Part shown: piece by piece, positions 46,208 through 55,497 of the stretch | Position numbering within the stretch: the stretch's first letter is position 1 | Layout of the letters: every line of letters begins with the position of its first letter | Source: Klenkia marina | Lineage (GTDB): Bacteria; Actinomycetota; Actinomycetes; Mycobacteriales; Geodermatophilaceae | Direction of reading: 5' to 3' | Length of the DNA: 64,000 nucleotides | Assembly: GCF_900101025.1 (NCBI RefSeq) | Contig: NZ_FMUH01000004.1 | Span: 310,001-374,000 of the forward strand | Notes under the pieces: generated by a model | Seen by the model: only the letters and a program-made list of their open reading frames with translations | Databases searched by the model: none | What the model was told of the DNA's origin: nothing | Position numbers and translations under genes: made by a program

Positions 46208-47026
46208 GTGGCTGAGGCGATCGACGGGCAGGTCGACGGGGACGCCGAGGCCCAGGACACGGCCAAGGCCACCGACGCCGCGCTGGCCGACCTCTGGGCC
46301 CGGTACGTGGCCGGCCGCGACGCCGCGCTGCGCGACCGGCTGATCCTGCACTACGCCCCGCTGGTCAAGTACGTCGCCGGCCGGGTCGGATCGGGCCTGC
46401 CGGCGCACGTCGAGCAGGCCGACCTGGTCTCCTACGGCACCTTCGGGCTCATCGACGCCATCAGCCGGTACGAGCCCTCGCGCGAGGTCAAGTTCGAGAG
46501 CTACGCGATGGCCCGCATCCGCGGGGCGATCATCGACGAGCTGCGCTCCACCGACTGGATCCCGCGGTCGGTGCGCATGAAGGCCCGTGAGTTCGAGCGC
46601 ACCGTGGCGGCCCTGGAGACCAAGCTCCAGCGCAGCCCCACCGACTCCGAGGTCGCCGACGCGATGGGCGTCGAGGTCGAGGAGATCCGCAAGTTCCTCG
46701 GTCAGCTCTCGCTGGTCAACGTGGTGGCCCTCGACGAGCTGCTCGGCGACGACGACGGCGGCGCGCCCCGGTTGGTCGACACGCTGAAGGACACCTCGGC
46801 GCTGGACCCGCAGGCCATGGCCGAGCACGGCGAGGCGCGACAGCTGCTGGCCCGCGCGGTCGAGCAGCTGCCCGACCGGGAGAAGGTCGTCGTCAGCCTC
46901 TACTACTTCGAGGGGCTGACCCTGGCCGAGATCGGCCGGGTGCTCGGGGTGACCGAGAGCCGCATCTGCCAGCTGCACACCAAGGCCGTGCTGCACCTGC
47001 GCACCAAGCTCGCCGACATTGCCTGA
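46208..47026 (+). CDS. whiG: RNA polymerase sigma factor, WhiG/FliA type
   Basis: A 272-residue sigma-28 family factor with regions 2, 3 and 4. Region 2 has [36 protein letters not shown] and [20 protein letters not shown]; region 4 has [20 protein letters not shown] and the [17 protein letters not shown]. In Streptomyces WhiG starts sporulation; in motile relatives FliA-type factors transcribe flagellar genes. Which applies is not decidable here. No anti-sigma gene is adjacent. Start GTG 46208, 49 bases after xerC. Confidence 0.95.
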   Translation: MAEAIDGQVDGDAEAQDTAKATDAALADLWARYVAGRDAALRDRLILHYAPLVKYVAGRVGSGLPAHVEQADLVSYGTFGLIDAISRYEPSREVKFESYAMARIRGAIIDELRSTDWIPRSVRMKAREFERTVAALETKLQRSPTDSEVADAMGVEVEEIRKFLGQLSLVNVVALDELLGDDDGGAPRLVDTLKDTSALDPQAMAEHGEARQLLARAVEQLPDREKVVVSLYYFEGLTLAEIGRVLGVTESRICQLHTKAVLHLRTKLADIA

Positions 47027-47030
47027 GCCG

Positions 47031-47390
47031 GTGACCGGTCCCGACGACGCCGGGGCCGCGGCCACGGCGGGCGAGCGCGCGCTGCTCGACCCCGCCGTGC
47101 GGATGGCCGGGGCCGACGTGCTGGTGCACCCGAGGTTCGTGGAGTTCGGCTCCTCGGGGCGGCGGTGGGGCCGGGCGGAGATCCTCGAGGCCACGGCCGG
47201 TGAGCTGTCCCTGGCGGGAGAGCAGGTCGAGACGTCCGACTGGTGCGGGCAGCAGCTGGCCGACGACGTCGTCCAGCTGACCCACCGCACCGAGGTGGGG
47301 GGCCGCTCGGCCCGGTGCAGCTCGGTGTGGCGGCACACGCCTGCGGGATGGCAGATCTGGTTCCACCAGGGCACGCCCGAGCACCCCTGA
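47031..47390 (+). CDS. DUF4440/NTF2-like small protein
   Basis: A 119-residue protein with an NTF2-like (SnoaL/DUF4440) pattern: ALLDPAVRMAGADVLVHPRF, EFGSSGRRWGRAEILEA, VQLTHRTEVGGRSARCSSVW and WRHTPAGWQIWFHQGT. Such proteins bind small ligands or act as enzymes; no catalytic set is recognised. The start is uncertain: GTG 47031 is used, while TTG 47019 would overlap the whiG end by eight bases. It follows whiG on the same strand. Confidence 0.75.
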   Translation: MTGPDDAGAAATAGERALLDPAVRMAGADVLVHPRFVEFGSSGRRWGRAEILEATAGELSLAGEQVETSDWCGQQLADDVVQLTHRTEVGGRSARCSSVWRHTPAGWQIWFHQGTPEHP

Positions 47391-47442
47391 CCCACCGCCG
47401 GCCAGGGCGTCAGGCCCCCCACGGGCGGGGTAGCGCCCGGTG

Positions 47443-48093
47443 ATGACCCCACCCACACCGGCCGCAGGCAGCCCCCGGCAGCACCCGTCACCCCCGCCGA
47501 CCGTCGTGGACGGCACCCGGCTGTGGGTGGACTCGCGGGCCCGGTACGAGATCGGGCTGCGCGAGGAGGGCGCGACCCTCGCCCGGCTCGGTGCCCACGG
47601 CCAGCGGTGCCTGGACGTCGGCACCGGACGCCGCGGCCTGGGCGCGCGGGTCGCGGTCACCGCACTGGGGGCCACCGAGGTGCTGGCCCTGGACCTGCAC
47701 CAGGCGTCGGTCGAGGCGGCCCGGCGCGCGCTGGCCGACCTGGGGGACCGGGTGGTGGTCCAGCGGGCCGACGCCACCGCGCTGCCCGTGGGCGCCGGTA
47801 CCCAGGACCTGGTGGTGTCCCTGCACACGCTGCACCACGTCGTGGACTGGCGGGCCGCGGTGGTCGAGTACGCCCGCGTGCTGCGCCCGGGTGGGCAGCT
47901 GGCCTACGCCGAGCTCACCTCCCGGGTGCTGGACGACCGCTGGTTCCGCCTGGTCTCCCGGCACCCGGCCGACCGGTTCACCGAGGACGAACTGCTGGAG
48001 TGCTTGGAGGGGGCCGGCTTCGACGTCCCCGCCCGTCGCCACCGCAGCCGGGTCGGCGGCCGGTGGCTGCTGGGTGTGGCCACCCGCCGGTGA
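47443..48093 (+). CDS. Class I SAM-dependent methyltransferase
   Basis: A 216-residue methyltransferase. The SAM-binding motif I CLDVGTGRRGLGARVAVTAL lies near residue 52, then EVLALDLHQASVEAARRAL near 75, RADATALPVGAGTQDLVVSL near 109 and LRPGGQLAYAELTSRVL near 148. The substrate is unknown. ATG 47443 is used (a GTG at 47440 abuts it). It overlaps the following membrane-protein gene by four bases. Confidence 0.9.
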   Translation: MTPPTPAAGSPRQHPSPPPTVVDGTRLWVDSRARYEIGLREEGATLARLGAHGQRCLDVGTGRRGLGARVAVTALGATEVLALDLHQASVEAARRALADLGDRVVVQRADATALPVGAGTQDLVVSLHTLHHVVDWRAAVVEYARVLRPGGQLAYAELTSRVLDDRWFRLVSRHPADRFTEDELLECLEGAGFDVPARRHRSRVGGRWLLGVATRR

Positions 48094-48662
48094 GCACCCG
48101 CGTGGGGGAGGTGCTGGCGCAGGCCCTCCGCGTGCTGGTCGGCCATCGTCGGGCCGCCTACGCGGCGGCTGCGCTGGCCACCGCGGTCAACACCGTGCCC
48201 GACCTCGCCCGGCAGGTGCTGGTGTGGGAGGACCCGAGCCGGCTGCACGCCCTGGCCGTCGACGTGGTGGGTGTCGCGACGGCCGTGCTCGCCCAGCTCT
48301 GGGTCACCGGAGCGCTGGTGGACCTGCCGTCGGCCGGCCCGCTGCGCCTGGGCGGGGCGCTCGTGCGCGGCACCCGCACCGGCTGGCGGGCGGTGCGGGC
48401 CGCACCGGGCACCGTCGTGGCCGGGGTCGCGGCCGGGGGAGCGGTGTCGGCGGTCATCACCCTGCCGGCGTCGATCGGGGCACTGGGTGCCGCGCACGTG
48501 CTCGGCCCGCTGGGGAGCCCGGCAGTGGGTGCGTTCGCGGTGGCCGCCGTCAGCGACGTGGTCGCCAGCGTCGTCACCCTGCCCTTCCTGGCCCTGGTGC
48601 TCGTGCTGGTCGGGGCTGGGCCGGTTGGGCCGGGCGCCGGCCGGGCACCGGGGTCCCCATGA
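48090..48662 (+). CDS. Multi-pass membrane protein of unknown function
   Basis: A 190-residue Ala/Val-rich protein with about four hydrophobic helices (for example [49 protein letters not shown] and ASVVTLPFLALVLVLVG). No family motif is recognised. GTG 48090 overlaps the methyltransferase stop, and its own stop overlaps the next gene (ATGA), so three genes form one unit. Confidence 0.7.
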   Translation: MSTRVGEVLAQALRVLVGHRRAAYAAAALATAVNTVPDLARQVLVWEDPSRLHALAVDVVGVATAVLAQLWVTGALVDLPSAGPLRLGGALVRGTRTGWRAVRAAPGTVVAGVAAGGAVSAVITLPASIGALGAAHVLGPLGSPAVGAFAVAAVSDVVASVVTLPFLALVLVLVGAGPVGPGAGRAPGSP

Positions 48663-49039
48663 CCGACGACCCCTGGGCCACGACACGGATGTCCATCGGC
48701 TCGCTCTCGATGTGGTTGGGCACGGTGGCGCTGTTCGCGCCCCGGCGGATGGCCCGCCTGCTCGGCGTCGACGCCCGGGCGACGCATCGGGACCGCGCCC
48801 TGCCGCTGCTGGTGCGGCTGGTCGCCGCCCGCAACATCGCGATGGGCGCCGCGCTCCTGGTGAGCCCGCCGCCGCAGGCCCGCCGGACCACGGAGGTGAC
48901 GCTGCTGCTGACCGCGGTCGACGCCGCGGCGGTGCTCGTGGCCACGCGCAAGGCCGACACCCGTACCCGCAGCGCCGTGCTGTCCCTGGCGGTGCTGGCC
49001 ACCAGCGCCGCCGGCGCCGTGCACTGGCACCGCGACTGA
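48659..49039 (+). CDS. Small membrane protein (DUF4267-like)
   Basis: A 126-residue protein with four hydrophobic segments (SIGSLSMWLGTVALFAP, LLVRLVAARNIAMGAALL, TEVTLLLTAVDAAAVLVA and AVLSLAVLATSAAGAVHW). The RNIAMGAALL pattern resembles DUF4267 membrane proteins; this is a weak assignment. ATG overlaps the previous stop. Confidence 0.65.
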   Translation: MTDDPWATTRMSIGSLSMWLGTVALFAPRRMARLLGVDARATHRDRALPLLVRLVAARNIAMGAALLVSPPPQARRTTEVTLLLTAVDAAAVLVATRKADTRTRSAVLSLAVLATSAAGAVHWHRD

Positions 49040-49043
49040 CCCC

Positions 49044-49565
49044 TCAGCCCCACGGCAGCAGCCGGACCCGCGGGGGAGCGAGCAGCAGCAACGGGTCCAG
49101 GTAGACCTCACCCACCCGTGCCCCCCAGTGCAGGCAGGCCCCGGCCGGGCACCCGGCGTGGCCGGGCTGCAGCACGCCGAGGAGGAATCCGCGGTCGACG
49201 ACCTGGCCGGCGGCCACACCCGGCTGCACCGGTTCGTACGTGGTGCGCACCCCGTCGGGGTGGTCGACGCTGACCACCGGCCGCCCGGCCACCGACCCGG
49301 CGAAGGCGACCACCCCGGCGCCGGCGGCGAGCACGGGGTCACCGGCGGCTCCGGCCAGGTCGACACCCCGGTGGCCGGGGCCGTAGACGGTGGCCGGGGG
49401 ATCGAAGGCACGGGTCACGGTGGGCACACCGGCCAGGGGCCAGCCGTAGGTGCCCGACGGTGCGGGTGCTGGTGGTGTCGGCGCGGCGCCCGTCGGGGGA
49501 GCGGCGCCCACCAGCAGGACGCCGGCCATCACCAGCACGAGGACGGCATGCAGGGACCGGGGCAC
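49044..49565 (-). CDS. M23 family peptidoglycan metallopeptidase
   Basis: A 173-residue secreted protein. The N-terminus [20 protein letters not shown] is a signal peptide, with cleavage likely after GAAPPTGA-A near residue 27. The LytM-type domain has [17 protein letters not shown] (His and Asp zinc ligands) near 72 and [19 protein letters not shown] near 145 (third His). Such enzymes cut stem-peptide cross-links. Homologues lie divergently next to rpsB in other actinobacteria. GTG 49565 gives the signal peptide. Confidence 0.9.
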   Translation of the reverse strand: MPRSLHAVLVLVMAGVLLVGAAPPTGAAPTPPAPAPSGTYGWPLAGVPTVTRAFDPPATVYGPGHRGVDLAGAAGDPVLAAGAGVVAFAGSVAGRPVVSVDHPDGVRTTYEPVQPGVAAGQVVDRGFLLGVLQPGHAGCPAGACLHWGARVGEVYLDPLLLLAPPRVRLLPWG

Positions 49566-49662
49566 CTGGGCAGGATGGCGTCCCGCGTCGACGTCCCGGG
49601 TGCTCCTGGCGGGGGCTGTGGACGACCGACCGGCCTGTGGACGGCGGCGCGGGCCGTGGGCG

Positions 49663-49668
49663 TATGCT
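49663..49668 (+). promoter_or_regulatory. Candidate -10 for rpsB
   Basis: TATGCT, a good TANNNT match. A start just downstream would give a leader of about 205 bases. No clear -35 at 16-19 bases. Confidence 0.4.
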
Positions 49669-49674
49669 CGCCCG

Positions 49675-49882
49675 TGCGTCCGGCCTCGCGGCCGGTCGAC
49701 TTCGCGTGTCCTCCTCCCACCGCCGAGCGGTGGGGCGGATGCCACCTCGGTCCCGCTCCGGCGGGTCGGTGGCCCGCAGGGCACCAGGGCGGCGCACCAC
49801 CGGGGTGTGCCGCGTCAACCGAGGAGTGCGGTGCACCGGCCGGAGGGCCGGGCGCCGCGCGTGCACAGAGAGGCGGCGCCAC
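49675..49882 (+). promoter_or_regulatory. Long structured leader of rpsB
   Basis: The 317-base gap between the peptidase gene and rpsB has no ORF with support. Its rpsB-proximal 200 bases contain several hairpins: CGGCC-tcgc-GGCCG (49681-49694), CCCACCGC-cga-GCGGTGGG (49716-49734) and CCCGC-tccg-GCGGG (49752-49765) nested inside CCACC/GGTGG (49742-49772). Ribosomal protein S2 represses its own rpsB mRNA in other bacteria, so an autoregulatory leader is plausible, but I did not match a known consensus. Confidence 0.4.
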
Positions 49883-50815
49883 GTGGCAGTCGTCAGCATG
49901 AAGAACCTGCTCGACAGCGGGGTCCACTTCGGGCACCAGACCCGTCGCTGGAACCCGAAGATGAAGCGCTTCATCTTCACCGAGCGCAACGGCATCTACA
50001 TCATCGACATCCAGCAGACGCTGGGCTACATCGACCAGGCCTACGAGTTCGTGAAGCAGACCGTCGCCCACGGCGGGTCGATCATGTTCATCGGGACCAA
50101 GCGCCAGGCGCAGGAGGTCATCGCCGAGCAGGCGACCCGCGTCGGCATGCCCTACGTGAACCAGCGCTGGCTGGGCGGCATGCTCACCAACTTCCAGACC
50201 GTCTTCAAGCGTCTCGAGCGCCTGAAGGAGCTCGAGGACCTCGAGCAGACCGGTTCGCTGGTCAGCCTGTCGAAGAAGGAGCAGCTGGTCCTCTCGCGCG
50301 AGAAGGCCAAGCTCGAGCGCTCGCTCGGCGGCATCCGGGACATGAAGAAGGTCCCCAGCGCCGTGTGGGTCGTCGACACCAAGAAGGAGCACATCGCCGT
50401 CGGCGAGGCCCGCAAGCTGGGCATCCCCGTCGTCGCGATCCTCGACACCAACTGCGACCCCGACGAGGTCGACTACAAGATCCCGGGCAACGACGACGCC
50501 ATCCGCAGCGCCGCCCTGCTGACCCGCGTGATCGCCGACGCCGTCGCCGAGGGCCTCATGGCCCGCTCGGCCGCGCAGGCCAACGCCGGCCGCGGTGAGG
50601 GCGACGCCCCCGCCGGTGCCGAGGCCGAGCCGCTCGCCGACTGGGAGAAGGAGCTGCTGACCGGCGGTCAGGGCGCCGACGCCGCCGCGCCGGCCGACAG
50701 CTCGGTCCCGGCTGCTCCCGAGCAGGAGTCCGTGGTCAGCGAGCAGGAGCAGGCGCCCAACGCCGGCGACCCGGCCGTGACCGAGATCGTCGCGAACAGC
50801 ACCGACCAGGCGTGA
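49883..50815 (+). CDS. rpsB: 30S ribosomal protein S2
   Basis: A 310-residue small-subunit protein. [20 protein letters not shown] opens the core, [14 protein letters not shown] and [14 protein letters not shown] follow, and [19 protein letters not shown] ends it near residue 207. The last 80 residues are an acidic Ala/Glu/Gly-rich extension, common in actinobacterial S2. The GTG at 49883 follows AGAGAGG. A strong hairpin separates it from tsf. Confidence 0.98.
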   Translation: MAVVSMKNLLDSGVHFGHQTRRWNPKMKRFIFTERNGIYIIDIQQTLGYIDQAYEFVKQTVAHGGSIMFIGTKRQAQEVIAEQATRVGMPYVNQRWLGGMLTNFQTVFKRLERLKELEDLEQTGSLVSLSKKEQLVLSREKAKLERSLGGIRDMKKVPSAVWVVDTKKEHIAVGEARKLGIPVVAILDTNCDPDEVDYKIPGNDDAIRSAALLTRVIADAVAEGLMARSAAQANAGRGEGDAPAGAEAEPLADWEKELLTGGQGADAAAPADSSVPAAPEQESVVSEQEQAPNAGDPAVTEIVANSTDQA

Positions 50816-50820
50816 CCCGA

Positions 50821-50861
50821 CGGCGCCGCCGTCCGTCCCGCGAGGACGGACGGCGGCGCCG
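50821..50861 (+). terminator. Perfect 18-bp hairpin between rpsB and tsf
   Basis: Arms 50821-50838 and 50844-50861 are exact reverse complements around loop CGCGA, only five bases after the rpsB stop codon and 41 before the tsf ATG. It is a strong terminator or processing signal within a classical operon and should reduce tsf relative to rpsB. Confidence 0.75.
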
Positions 50862-50902
50862 CGGCGTGTCCCCACCACATCCGCGAGAGAAGAGGAACTG
50901 AC

Positions 50903-51718
50903 ATGGCTGCTGTCACCGCTGCCGACGTCAAGCGTCTGCGCGACGCCACCGGCGCCGGCATGATGGACTGCAAGAAGGCCCTGACCGAGTCCGACGGCGA
51001 CTACGACAAGGCCGTCGAGATCCTGCGCGTCAAGGGCGCCAAGGACGTCGGCAAGCGCCTGGAGCGCTCGACGACCAACGGCCTGGTCGTCAGCCGCGAC
51101 GGCGCGCTGCTCGAGCTCGACTGCGAGACCGACTTCGTCGCCAAGAACAAGGACTTCGCCGCGCTGGCCGAGCGTCTGCTCGACATCGCGCTGGAGGCCG
51201 AGCCGACCGACGCCGCCGCGCTGCTGGCCACCGAGGTCGAGGGCCAGACCGTCGAGAAGCTGGTCGAGGGCGAGTCCGCCCGCATCGGCGAGAAGCTCGT
51301 GCTGTCGCGCTTCACCTCCTTCGACGGCCCCACCGCGACCTACCTGCACAAGCGGTCCACCGACCTGCCGCCGGCCATCGGTGTCGCGGTGCAGTACTCG
51401 GCCGGCTCCGAGGACGCCGCCCGCTCGCTGGCGATGCACATCGCCGCTGCGCGCCCCCGCTTCCTCACCCGCGAGGAGGTGCCGGCCGAGACCATCGAGA
51501 CCGAGCGCCGCGTCGCCGAGCAGACCGCGAAGGAGGAGGGCAAGCCCGAGCAGGCGATCAGCAAGATCGTCGAGGGGCGCGTCAACTCCTACTTCAAGGA
51601 CTTCGTCCTCCTCGAGCAGCCCTCCATCACCGAGCCCAAGCGCACGGTGAAGCAGGTCATCGACGAGGCCGGCCTGACCGTCGAGCGGTTCGCCCGCTTC
51701 GAGGTCGGCCAGTCCTGA
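50903..51718 (+). CDS. tsf: Elongation factor Ts
   Basis: Nucleotide-exchange factor for EF-Tu. The 271-residue protein has the signature [19 protein letters not shown] near residue 9 and the EF-Tu contact [15 protein letters not shown] near 70 (TDFV motif). The dimerisation and C-terminal [20 protein letters not shown] parts are complete. ATG 50903 follows GAAGAGGAA. A second perfect hairpin follows the gene. Confidence 0.98.
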   Translation: MAAVTAADVKRLRDATGAGMMDCKKALTESDGDYDKAVEILRVKGAKDVGKRLERSTTNGLVVSRDGALLELDCETDFVAKNKDFAALAERLLDIALEAEPTDAAALLATEVEGQTVEKLVEGESARIGEKLVLSRFTSFDGPTATYLHKRSTDLPPAIGVAVQYSAGSEDAARSLAMHIAAARPRFLTREEVPAETIETERRVAEQTAKEEGKPEQAISKIVEGRVNSYFKDFVLLEQPSITEPKRTVKQVIDEAGLTVERFARFEVGQS

Positions 51719-51724
51719 CCCCGT

Positions 51725-51764
51725 CTCCGGCCCCGTCCCCCTGCGCAGGGGGACGGGGCCGGAG
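51725..51764 (+). terminator. Perfect 18-bp hairpin terminator after tsf
   Basis: Arms 51725-51742 and 51747-51764 are exact reverse complements with loop GCGC, six bases after the tsf stop. It separates tsf from pyrH, 66 bases on. Confidence 0.8.
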
Positions 51765-51830
51765 GTCTGTCCGGCGCCGGTCGGGCAGTATTCACCGCAG
51801 GACCACCCCGAGAGGACGACGAGACCGCCG

Positions 51831-52598
51831 ATGACCGACCAGCCGCCCCTCTCCGCCCCCACCGCCTTCAAGGCGGCCAGTGCCCGTGGCTACGACCGGG
51901 TGCTGCTCAAGCTCTCGGGTGAGGCGTTCGGCGGCGGTGGCGTGGGCGTCGACCCCGCGGTCATCCGCGACATCGCCGAGCAGCTGGCCACCGTGGTGGC
52001 CGCCGGCACCCAGGTCGCCATCGTGGTCGGCGGCGGCAACTTCTTCCGCGGTGCCGAGCTCTCGCAGGCCGGCATGGACCGCGGCCACGCCGACTACATG
52101 GGCATGCTGGGCACGGTCATGAACTGCCTGGCGCTGCAGGACTTCTGCGAGAAGGCCGGCATCGAGACCCGCGTGCAGACCGCCATCACGATGGGCCAGG
52201 TCGCCGAGCCCTACATCCCGCGCAAGGCCATGCGGCACCTGGAGAAGGGCCGCGTCGTCATCTTCGGCGCCGGCGCGGGCATGCCCTACTTCTCCACCGA
52301 CACCGTCGCCGCGCAGCGGGCCCTGGAGATCGAGTGCCAGGTGCTGCTCATGGCCAAGAACGGCGTCGACGGCGTGTACGACGCCGACCCGCGCACGCAC
52401 CCCGAGGCCACGATGTACACCGACCTCGACTACGCCACGGTGCTCACCGACCAGCTCGCCGTCGCCGACGCCACGGCCATCAGCCTGTGCATGGACAACC
52501 GCATGCCCATCGTGGTGTTCAACCTGCTCCGTGACGGGAACATCGCCCGGGCGGTGGCCGGTGAGAGGATCGGGACCCTGATCAGCCGGTCCGCATGA
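51831..52598 (+). CDS. pyrH: Uridylate kinase
   Basis: Bacterial UMP kinase of the amino-acid-kinase fold, converting UMP to UDP, usually hexameric and regulated by GTP and UTP. The 255-residue protein shows [13 protein letters not shown] near residue 22, [14 protein letters not shown] near 66, [17 protein letters not shown] near 88, and [16 protein letters not shown] near 180. Start ATG 51831 follows GAGAGG. Confidence 0.97.
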   Translation: MTDQPPLSAPTAFKAASARGYDRVLLKLSGEAFGGGGVGVDPAVIRDIAEQLATVVAAGTQVAIVVGGGNFFRGAELSQAGMDRGHADYMGMLGTVMNCLALQDFCEKAGIETRVQTAITMGQVAEPYIPRKAMRHLEKGRVVIFGAGAGMPYFSTDTVAAQRALEIECQVLLMAKNGVDGVYDADPRTHPEATMYTDLDYATVLTDQLAVADATAISLCMDNRMPIVVFNLLRDGNIARAVAGERIGTLISRSA

Positions 52599-52656
52599 CG
52601 CACCAGCCCGACCCGCCCGCACCACCGGCCCCGCGGGGCCACAGGAGGAGAACACC

Positions 52657-53214
52657 GTGATCGACGACACCCTGCTCGACGCCGAGGAGCGGATGGACAA
52701 GGCCCTGTCGGTCGCCCGCGACGACCTCGGGTCGGTGCGCACCGGCCGCGCGGCGCCGTCGATGTTCAGCCGCATCGTGGTCGAGTACTACGGCGCGATG
52801 ACCCCGGTGCCGCAGATGGCCTCCATCACCGTGCCCGAGGCCCGCATGGCCGTCATCAAGCCCTACGACAGCGGGCAGCTGCAGGCCATCGAGAAGGCGA
52901 TCCGCAACTCCGACCTCGGGGTCAACCCGACCAACGACGGCCAGATCATCCGGGTCAACTTCCCGCAGCTGACCGAGGAGCGCCGCCGCGACCTCGTGAA
53001 GCAGGCGCGCAGCAAGGGCGAGGACGCCAAGATCGCGATCCGCAACGTGCGCCGGCGCGCCAAGGAGGAGCTCGACCGCATCAACAAGGACGGCGAAGCG
53101 GGCGAGGACGAGGTGCGTCGCGCCGAGAAGGAGCTCGACGACCTCACCGCCCAGCACATCGCCGGCATCGACGACGCGATGAAGAACAAGGAAGCCGAGC
53201 TGCTCGAGGTCTGA
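52657..53214 (+). CDS. frr: Ribosome recycling factor
   Basis: A 185-residue L-shaped protein that splits post-termination ribosomes with EF-G. Motifs are [20 protein letters not shown] near residue 10, [31 protein letters not shown] near 88 and [19 protein letters not shown] near 127. GTG 52657 follows AGGAGG. Conserved neighbour of pyrH and cdsA. Confidence 0.98.
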   Translation: MIDDTLLDAEERMDKALSVARDDLGSVRTGRAAPSMFSRIVVEYYGAMTPVPQMASITVPEARMAVIKPYDSGQLQAIEKAIRNSDLGVNPTNDGQIIRVNFPQLTEERRRDLVKQARSKGEDAKIAIRNVRRRAKEELDRINKDGEAGEDEVRRAEKELDDLTAQHIAGIDDAMKNKEAELLEV

Positions 53215-53234
53215 CCGAGCCACCCGCGCCCACG

Positions 53235-54371
53235 ATGGCCGCCAGCCCGCTCCCGCCACCCGGTCCCGACGGACCGGGCCGTGGGCCTGCCCGGCTCGCC
53301 GAGCCGACCACCGAGGCGCTGCCGCGGGTCGGTCGCCCGCCCCTCCCGCCGGCGGTACCGGTGCGGGTCGCCGACGACGACACGGCAGCCGACGTGGACG
53401 ACACGGAGGATGGGGCCCACCCCGACGACCGCGCCGACGACCCCGCCGACGACCCCGACGTCCCGCCGCTGACGGCGCTGCCCGACGCCCTGGGCGCCGA
53501 GGCGACCGGGGCCGCCCCCGTGGACACCCCCACCGGCGCGCCGCGCGCCAGCCGGGCCGGGCGCGACATGGGTGCCGCCGTCGGCGTCGGTGCCGGACTC
53601 GGTGTGGTGGTCGTCGCCAGCCTGTTCCTCTACCGACCCTCCTTCCTGCTCGTCGTCGCCCTGGCCGTCGTCGTCAGCGTGACCGAGCTGGTGCGTGCGC
53701 TGGACAAGGGCGGCTACCGGCCGCCGCTGGCGCCGGTCCTGGTCGGCAGCCTGCTCATGCTCGGTCTGGCGTGGACCCGCGGTGCGGCGGGCCTGGTGGT
53801 CGCCTTCCTGCTGACGGTGCTCGCGGTCCTGCTCTGGCGGCTGGGCGACGGTCCGGTGGGCTACCTGCGCGACGCCTCGGCGGCGGTCCTGGTGACCCTG
53901 TACGTGCCGTTGCTGGCCGGGTTCGCCGTCCTGCTGCTGGTGCCCGACGACGGTGTTGCGCGGGTGCTGCTGTTCATCGCCACGGTGGTGTGCAGCGACG
54001 TCGGCGGGTTCGCCGCCGGCGTGCTGCTGGGCAAGAAGCTGTTCGGCGAGAAGCCCATGGCCGCCTCGATCAGCCCGAAGAAGTCGTGGGAGGGCTTCCT
54101 GGGGTCCGTGGTGGCCTGCGTGGCGATCGGCACGCTGGTGATCACCCTGACCTTCCACGGCCCCTGGTGGGGTGGCGTGCTGTTCGGCGTGGCCATGGCC
54201 GCCACGGCCACCCTGGGCGACCTCGGCGAGTCCCTCATCAAGCGCGACCTGGGCATCAAGGACATGGGCGCCCTGCTGCCCGGCCACGGCGGGCTCATGG
54301 ACCGCATGGACTCCCTGCTGCCCTCGGCCGTGGTCGCCTACCTGCTGCTGGCCTGGCTCGTCCCGGCCTGA
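53235..54371 (+). CDS. cdsA: Phosphatidate cytidylyltransferase
   Basis: Membrane enzyme making CDP-diacylglycerol from phosphatidate and CTP, the branch point of phospholipid synthesis. The 378-residue protein has an unusually long acidic, Pro-rich N-terminus (about 110 residues), then seven or eight helices. The C-terminal signature KRDLGIKDMGALLPGHGGLM near residue 335 and KSWEGFLGS near 285 are intact. The 3' end overlaps the convergent DUF952 gene by 34 bases. Confidence 0.96.
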   Translation: MAASPLPPPGPDGPGRGPARLAEPTTEALPRVGRPPLPPAVPVRVADDDTAADVDDTEDGAHPDDRADDPADDPDVPPLTALPDALGAEATGAAPVDTPTGAPRASRAGRDMGAAVGVGAGLGVVVVASLFLYRPSFLLVVALAVVVSVTELVRALDKGGYRPPLAPVLVGSLLMLGLAWTRGAAGLVVAFLLTVLAVLLWRLGDGPVGYLRDASAAVLVTLYVPLLAGFAVLLLVPDDGVARVLLFIATVVCSDVGGFAAGVLLGKKLFGEKPMAASISPKKSWEGFLGSVVACVAIGTLVITLTFHGPWWGGVLFGVAMAATATLGDLGESLIKRDLGIKDMGALLPGHGGLMDRMDSLLPSAVVAYLLLAWLVPA

Positions 54372-55474
54372 CCCGTCCGGGTCGTGGTCCGGGTCGCCGT
54401 CCGGGTCACGCCGACGTCGACGAAGCCCCGGCGGGCGTACCAGTGGCGGGGCCAGTCCTCGGCGGCCGCCTCGAGCACCGCGAGGTCGCACCCGGCGACC
54501 GCGGCCTCGTCCAGCAGCCGGTCCAGCACGGCCCCGGCCAGCCCGCGGCCGCGGTGCCCGGTGGCGGTCTGCAGCGACTCCACGGCCGCCGTCCCCCCGT
54601 CGACCCGCAGCTGCCCGGCCGCCACGACGCGGCCGGCCTCGCGCACGCCGACGTCGAGGACCCGCAGCGCGAGGTCGTTGCGGTGCTCCCGGCCGACCAG
54701 CTGGGCGATCGCGGCGGGGTCGTCGGGGAGCAGCTCGCGCCACGAGTCGGCCCACAGGTCGTGCACCTCGCGCTGGGCGAGCAGCTCGGCCGGCCCGGTC
54801 GGCTCGCCGGCCGCGGGCACCGCCCGGGCGAGCACGCGGTCGGCACCCACCCGCCAGCCCCGTCGCTCGAGGTCGTGGGCCAGCCGGGCGGCGTCGTCGG
54901 GTGCGCCGGGCCAGCACCAGGTCACCGAGGCCGCTGCGGTGGGGACGAGGGGCGCGGCGTCGGCCAGCACCGCTTCCGCGTCGACCGGGACCGGCAGCAG
55001 CAGGCGGTTGTCGTCGCGCGAGACCGGGTGGTCGGGCGAACCGACCGCCCACCCGGCGCCGCGACGGGCGACCGGGTCGCCGCAGGCGTGCGCCCGGCGC
55101 ACCGGCAGCGACAGGGCCAGCGCGGCGTACCGGCCCGCGGCGTCGTCGGCGGTCGGGACGGGGGGCCGGCGGTCGGGCTCCCACAGCAGGACGGCGACGA
55201 CGGCGGTGGCCGGCAGTCGCCCGTACAGGTGCGGGAACAGCATCGACGCCGGGTCACCGGGCACCCCGGGCTCGAAGCGGACCGGGTCGGTCAGCCGTGC
55301 GGGGTCCACCACCAGCAGCAGGACGTCGTCCCGGCCGGCGAACAGGCGCTGCGCGGGCAGGTGCACCTGCTCGGGCGTGGACAGGTGCACGAAGCCCACG
55401 TCGGGCAGCGGGTCGACGCCCCCTGCCCGCTCGGCGTGGGCCCAGTCCTCGACGGTGCACAGGTGCAGCAGCAC
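54338..55474 (-). CDS. DUF952-GNAT acetyltransferase fusion protein
   Basis: A 378-residue protein of at least two parts. Residues 1-105 are DUF952: LLHLCTVEDWAHAERAG, GFVHLSTPEQVHLPAQRLF and FPHLYGRLPATAVVAV with its conserved His residues. From about 140 comes acetyltransferase-like sequence ending in a GNAT motif (VESLQTATGHRGRGLAGAVL near 305; HWYARRGFVDVG near 345). DUF952 is normally a separate small protein. The start is ATG 55474. The gene is convergent with cdsA and divergent from the SpoU gene. Function unknown. Confidence 0.85.
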   Translation of the reverse strand: MLLHLCTVEDWAHAERAGGVDPLPDVGFVHLSTPEQVHLPAQRLFAGRDDVLLLVVDPARLTDPVRFEPGVPGDPASMLFPHLYGRLPATAVVAVLLWEPDRRPPVPTADDAAGRYAALALSLPVRRAHACGDPVARRGAGWAVGSPDHPVSRDDNRLLLPVPVDAEAVLADAAPLVPTAAASVTWCWPGAPDDAARLAHDLERRGWRVGADRVLARAVPAAGEPTGPAELLAQREVHDLWADSWRELLPDDPAAIAQLVGREHRNDLALRVLDVGVREAGRVVAAGQLRVDGGTAAVESLQTATGHRGRGLAGAVLDRLLDEAAVAGCDLAVLEAAAEDWPRHWYARRGFVDVGVTRTATRTTTRTGQAGTSQASSR

Positions 55475-55484
55475 GCGCCCAACC

Positions 55485-55490
55485 TAGGCT
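55485..55490 (+). promoter_or_regulatory. Candidate -10 for the SpoU methyltransferase gene (leaderless arrangement)
   Basis: TAGGCT, seven bases before the ATG at 55498; no ribosome-binding site between. It lies in the 23-base gap to the divergent DUF952 gene. Confidence 0.45.
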
Positions 55491-55497
55491 GCCCGGG

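Noticed and set aside
47019-47390. TTG 47019 as the start of the NTF2-like gene
   Set aside because: It is possible but overlaps the whiG end; GTG 47031 gives the same domain with less overlap. The choice remains uncertain.
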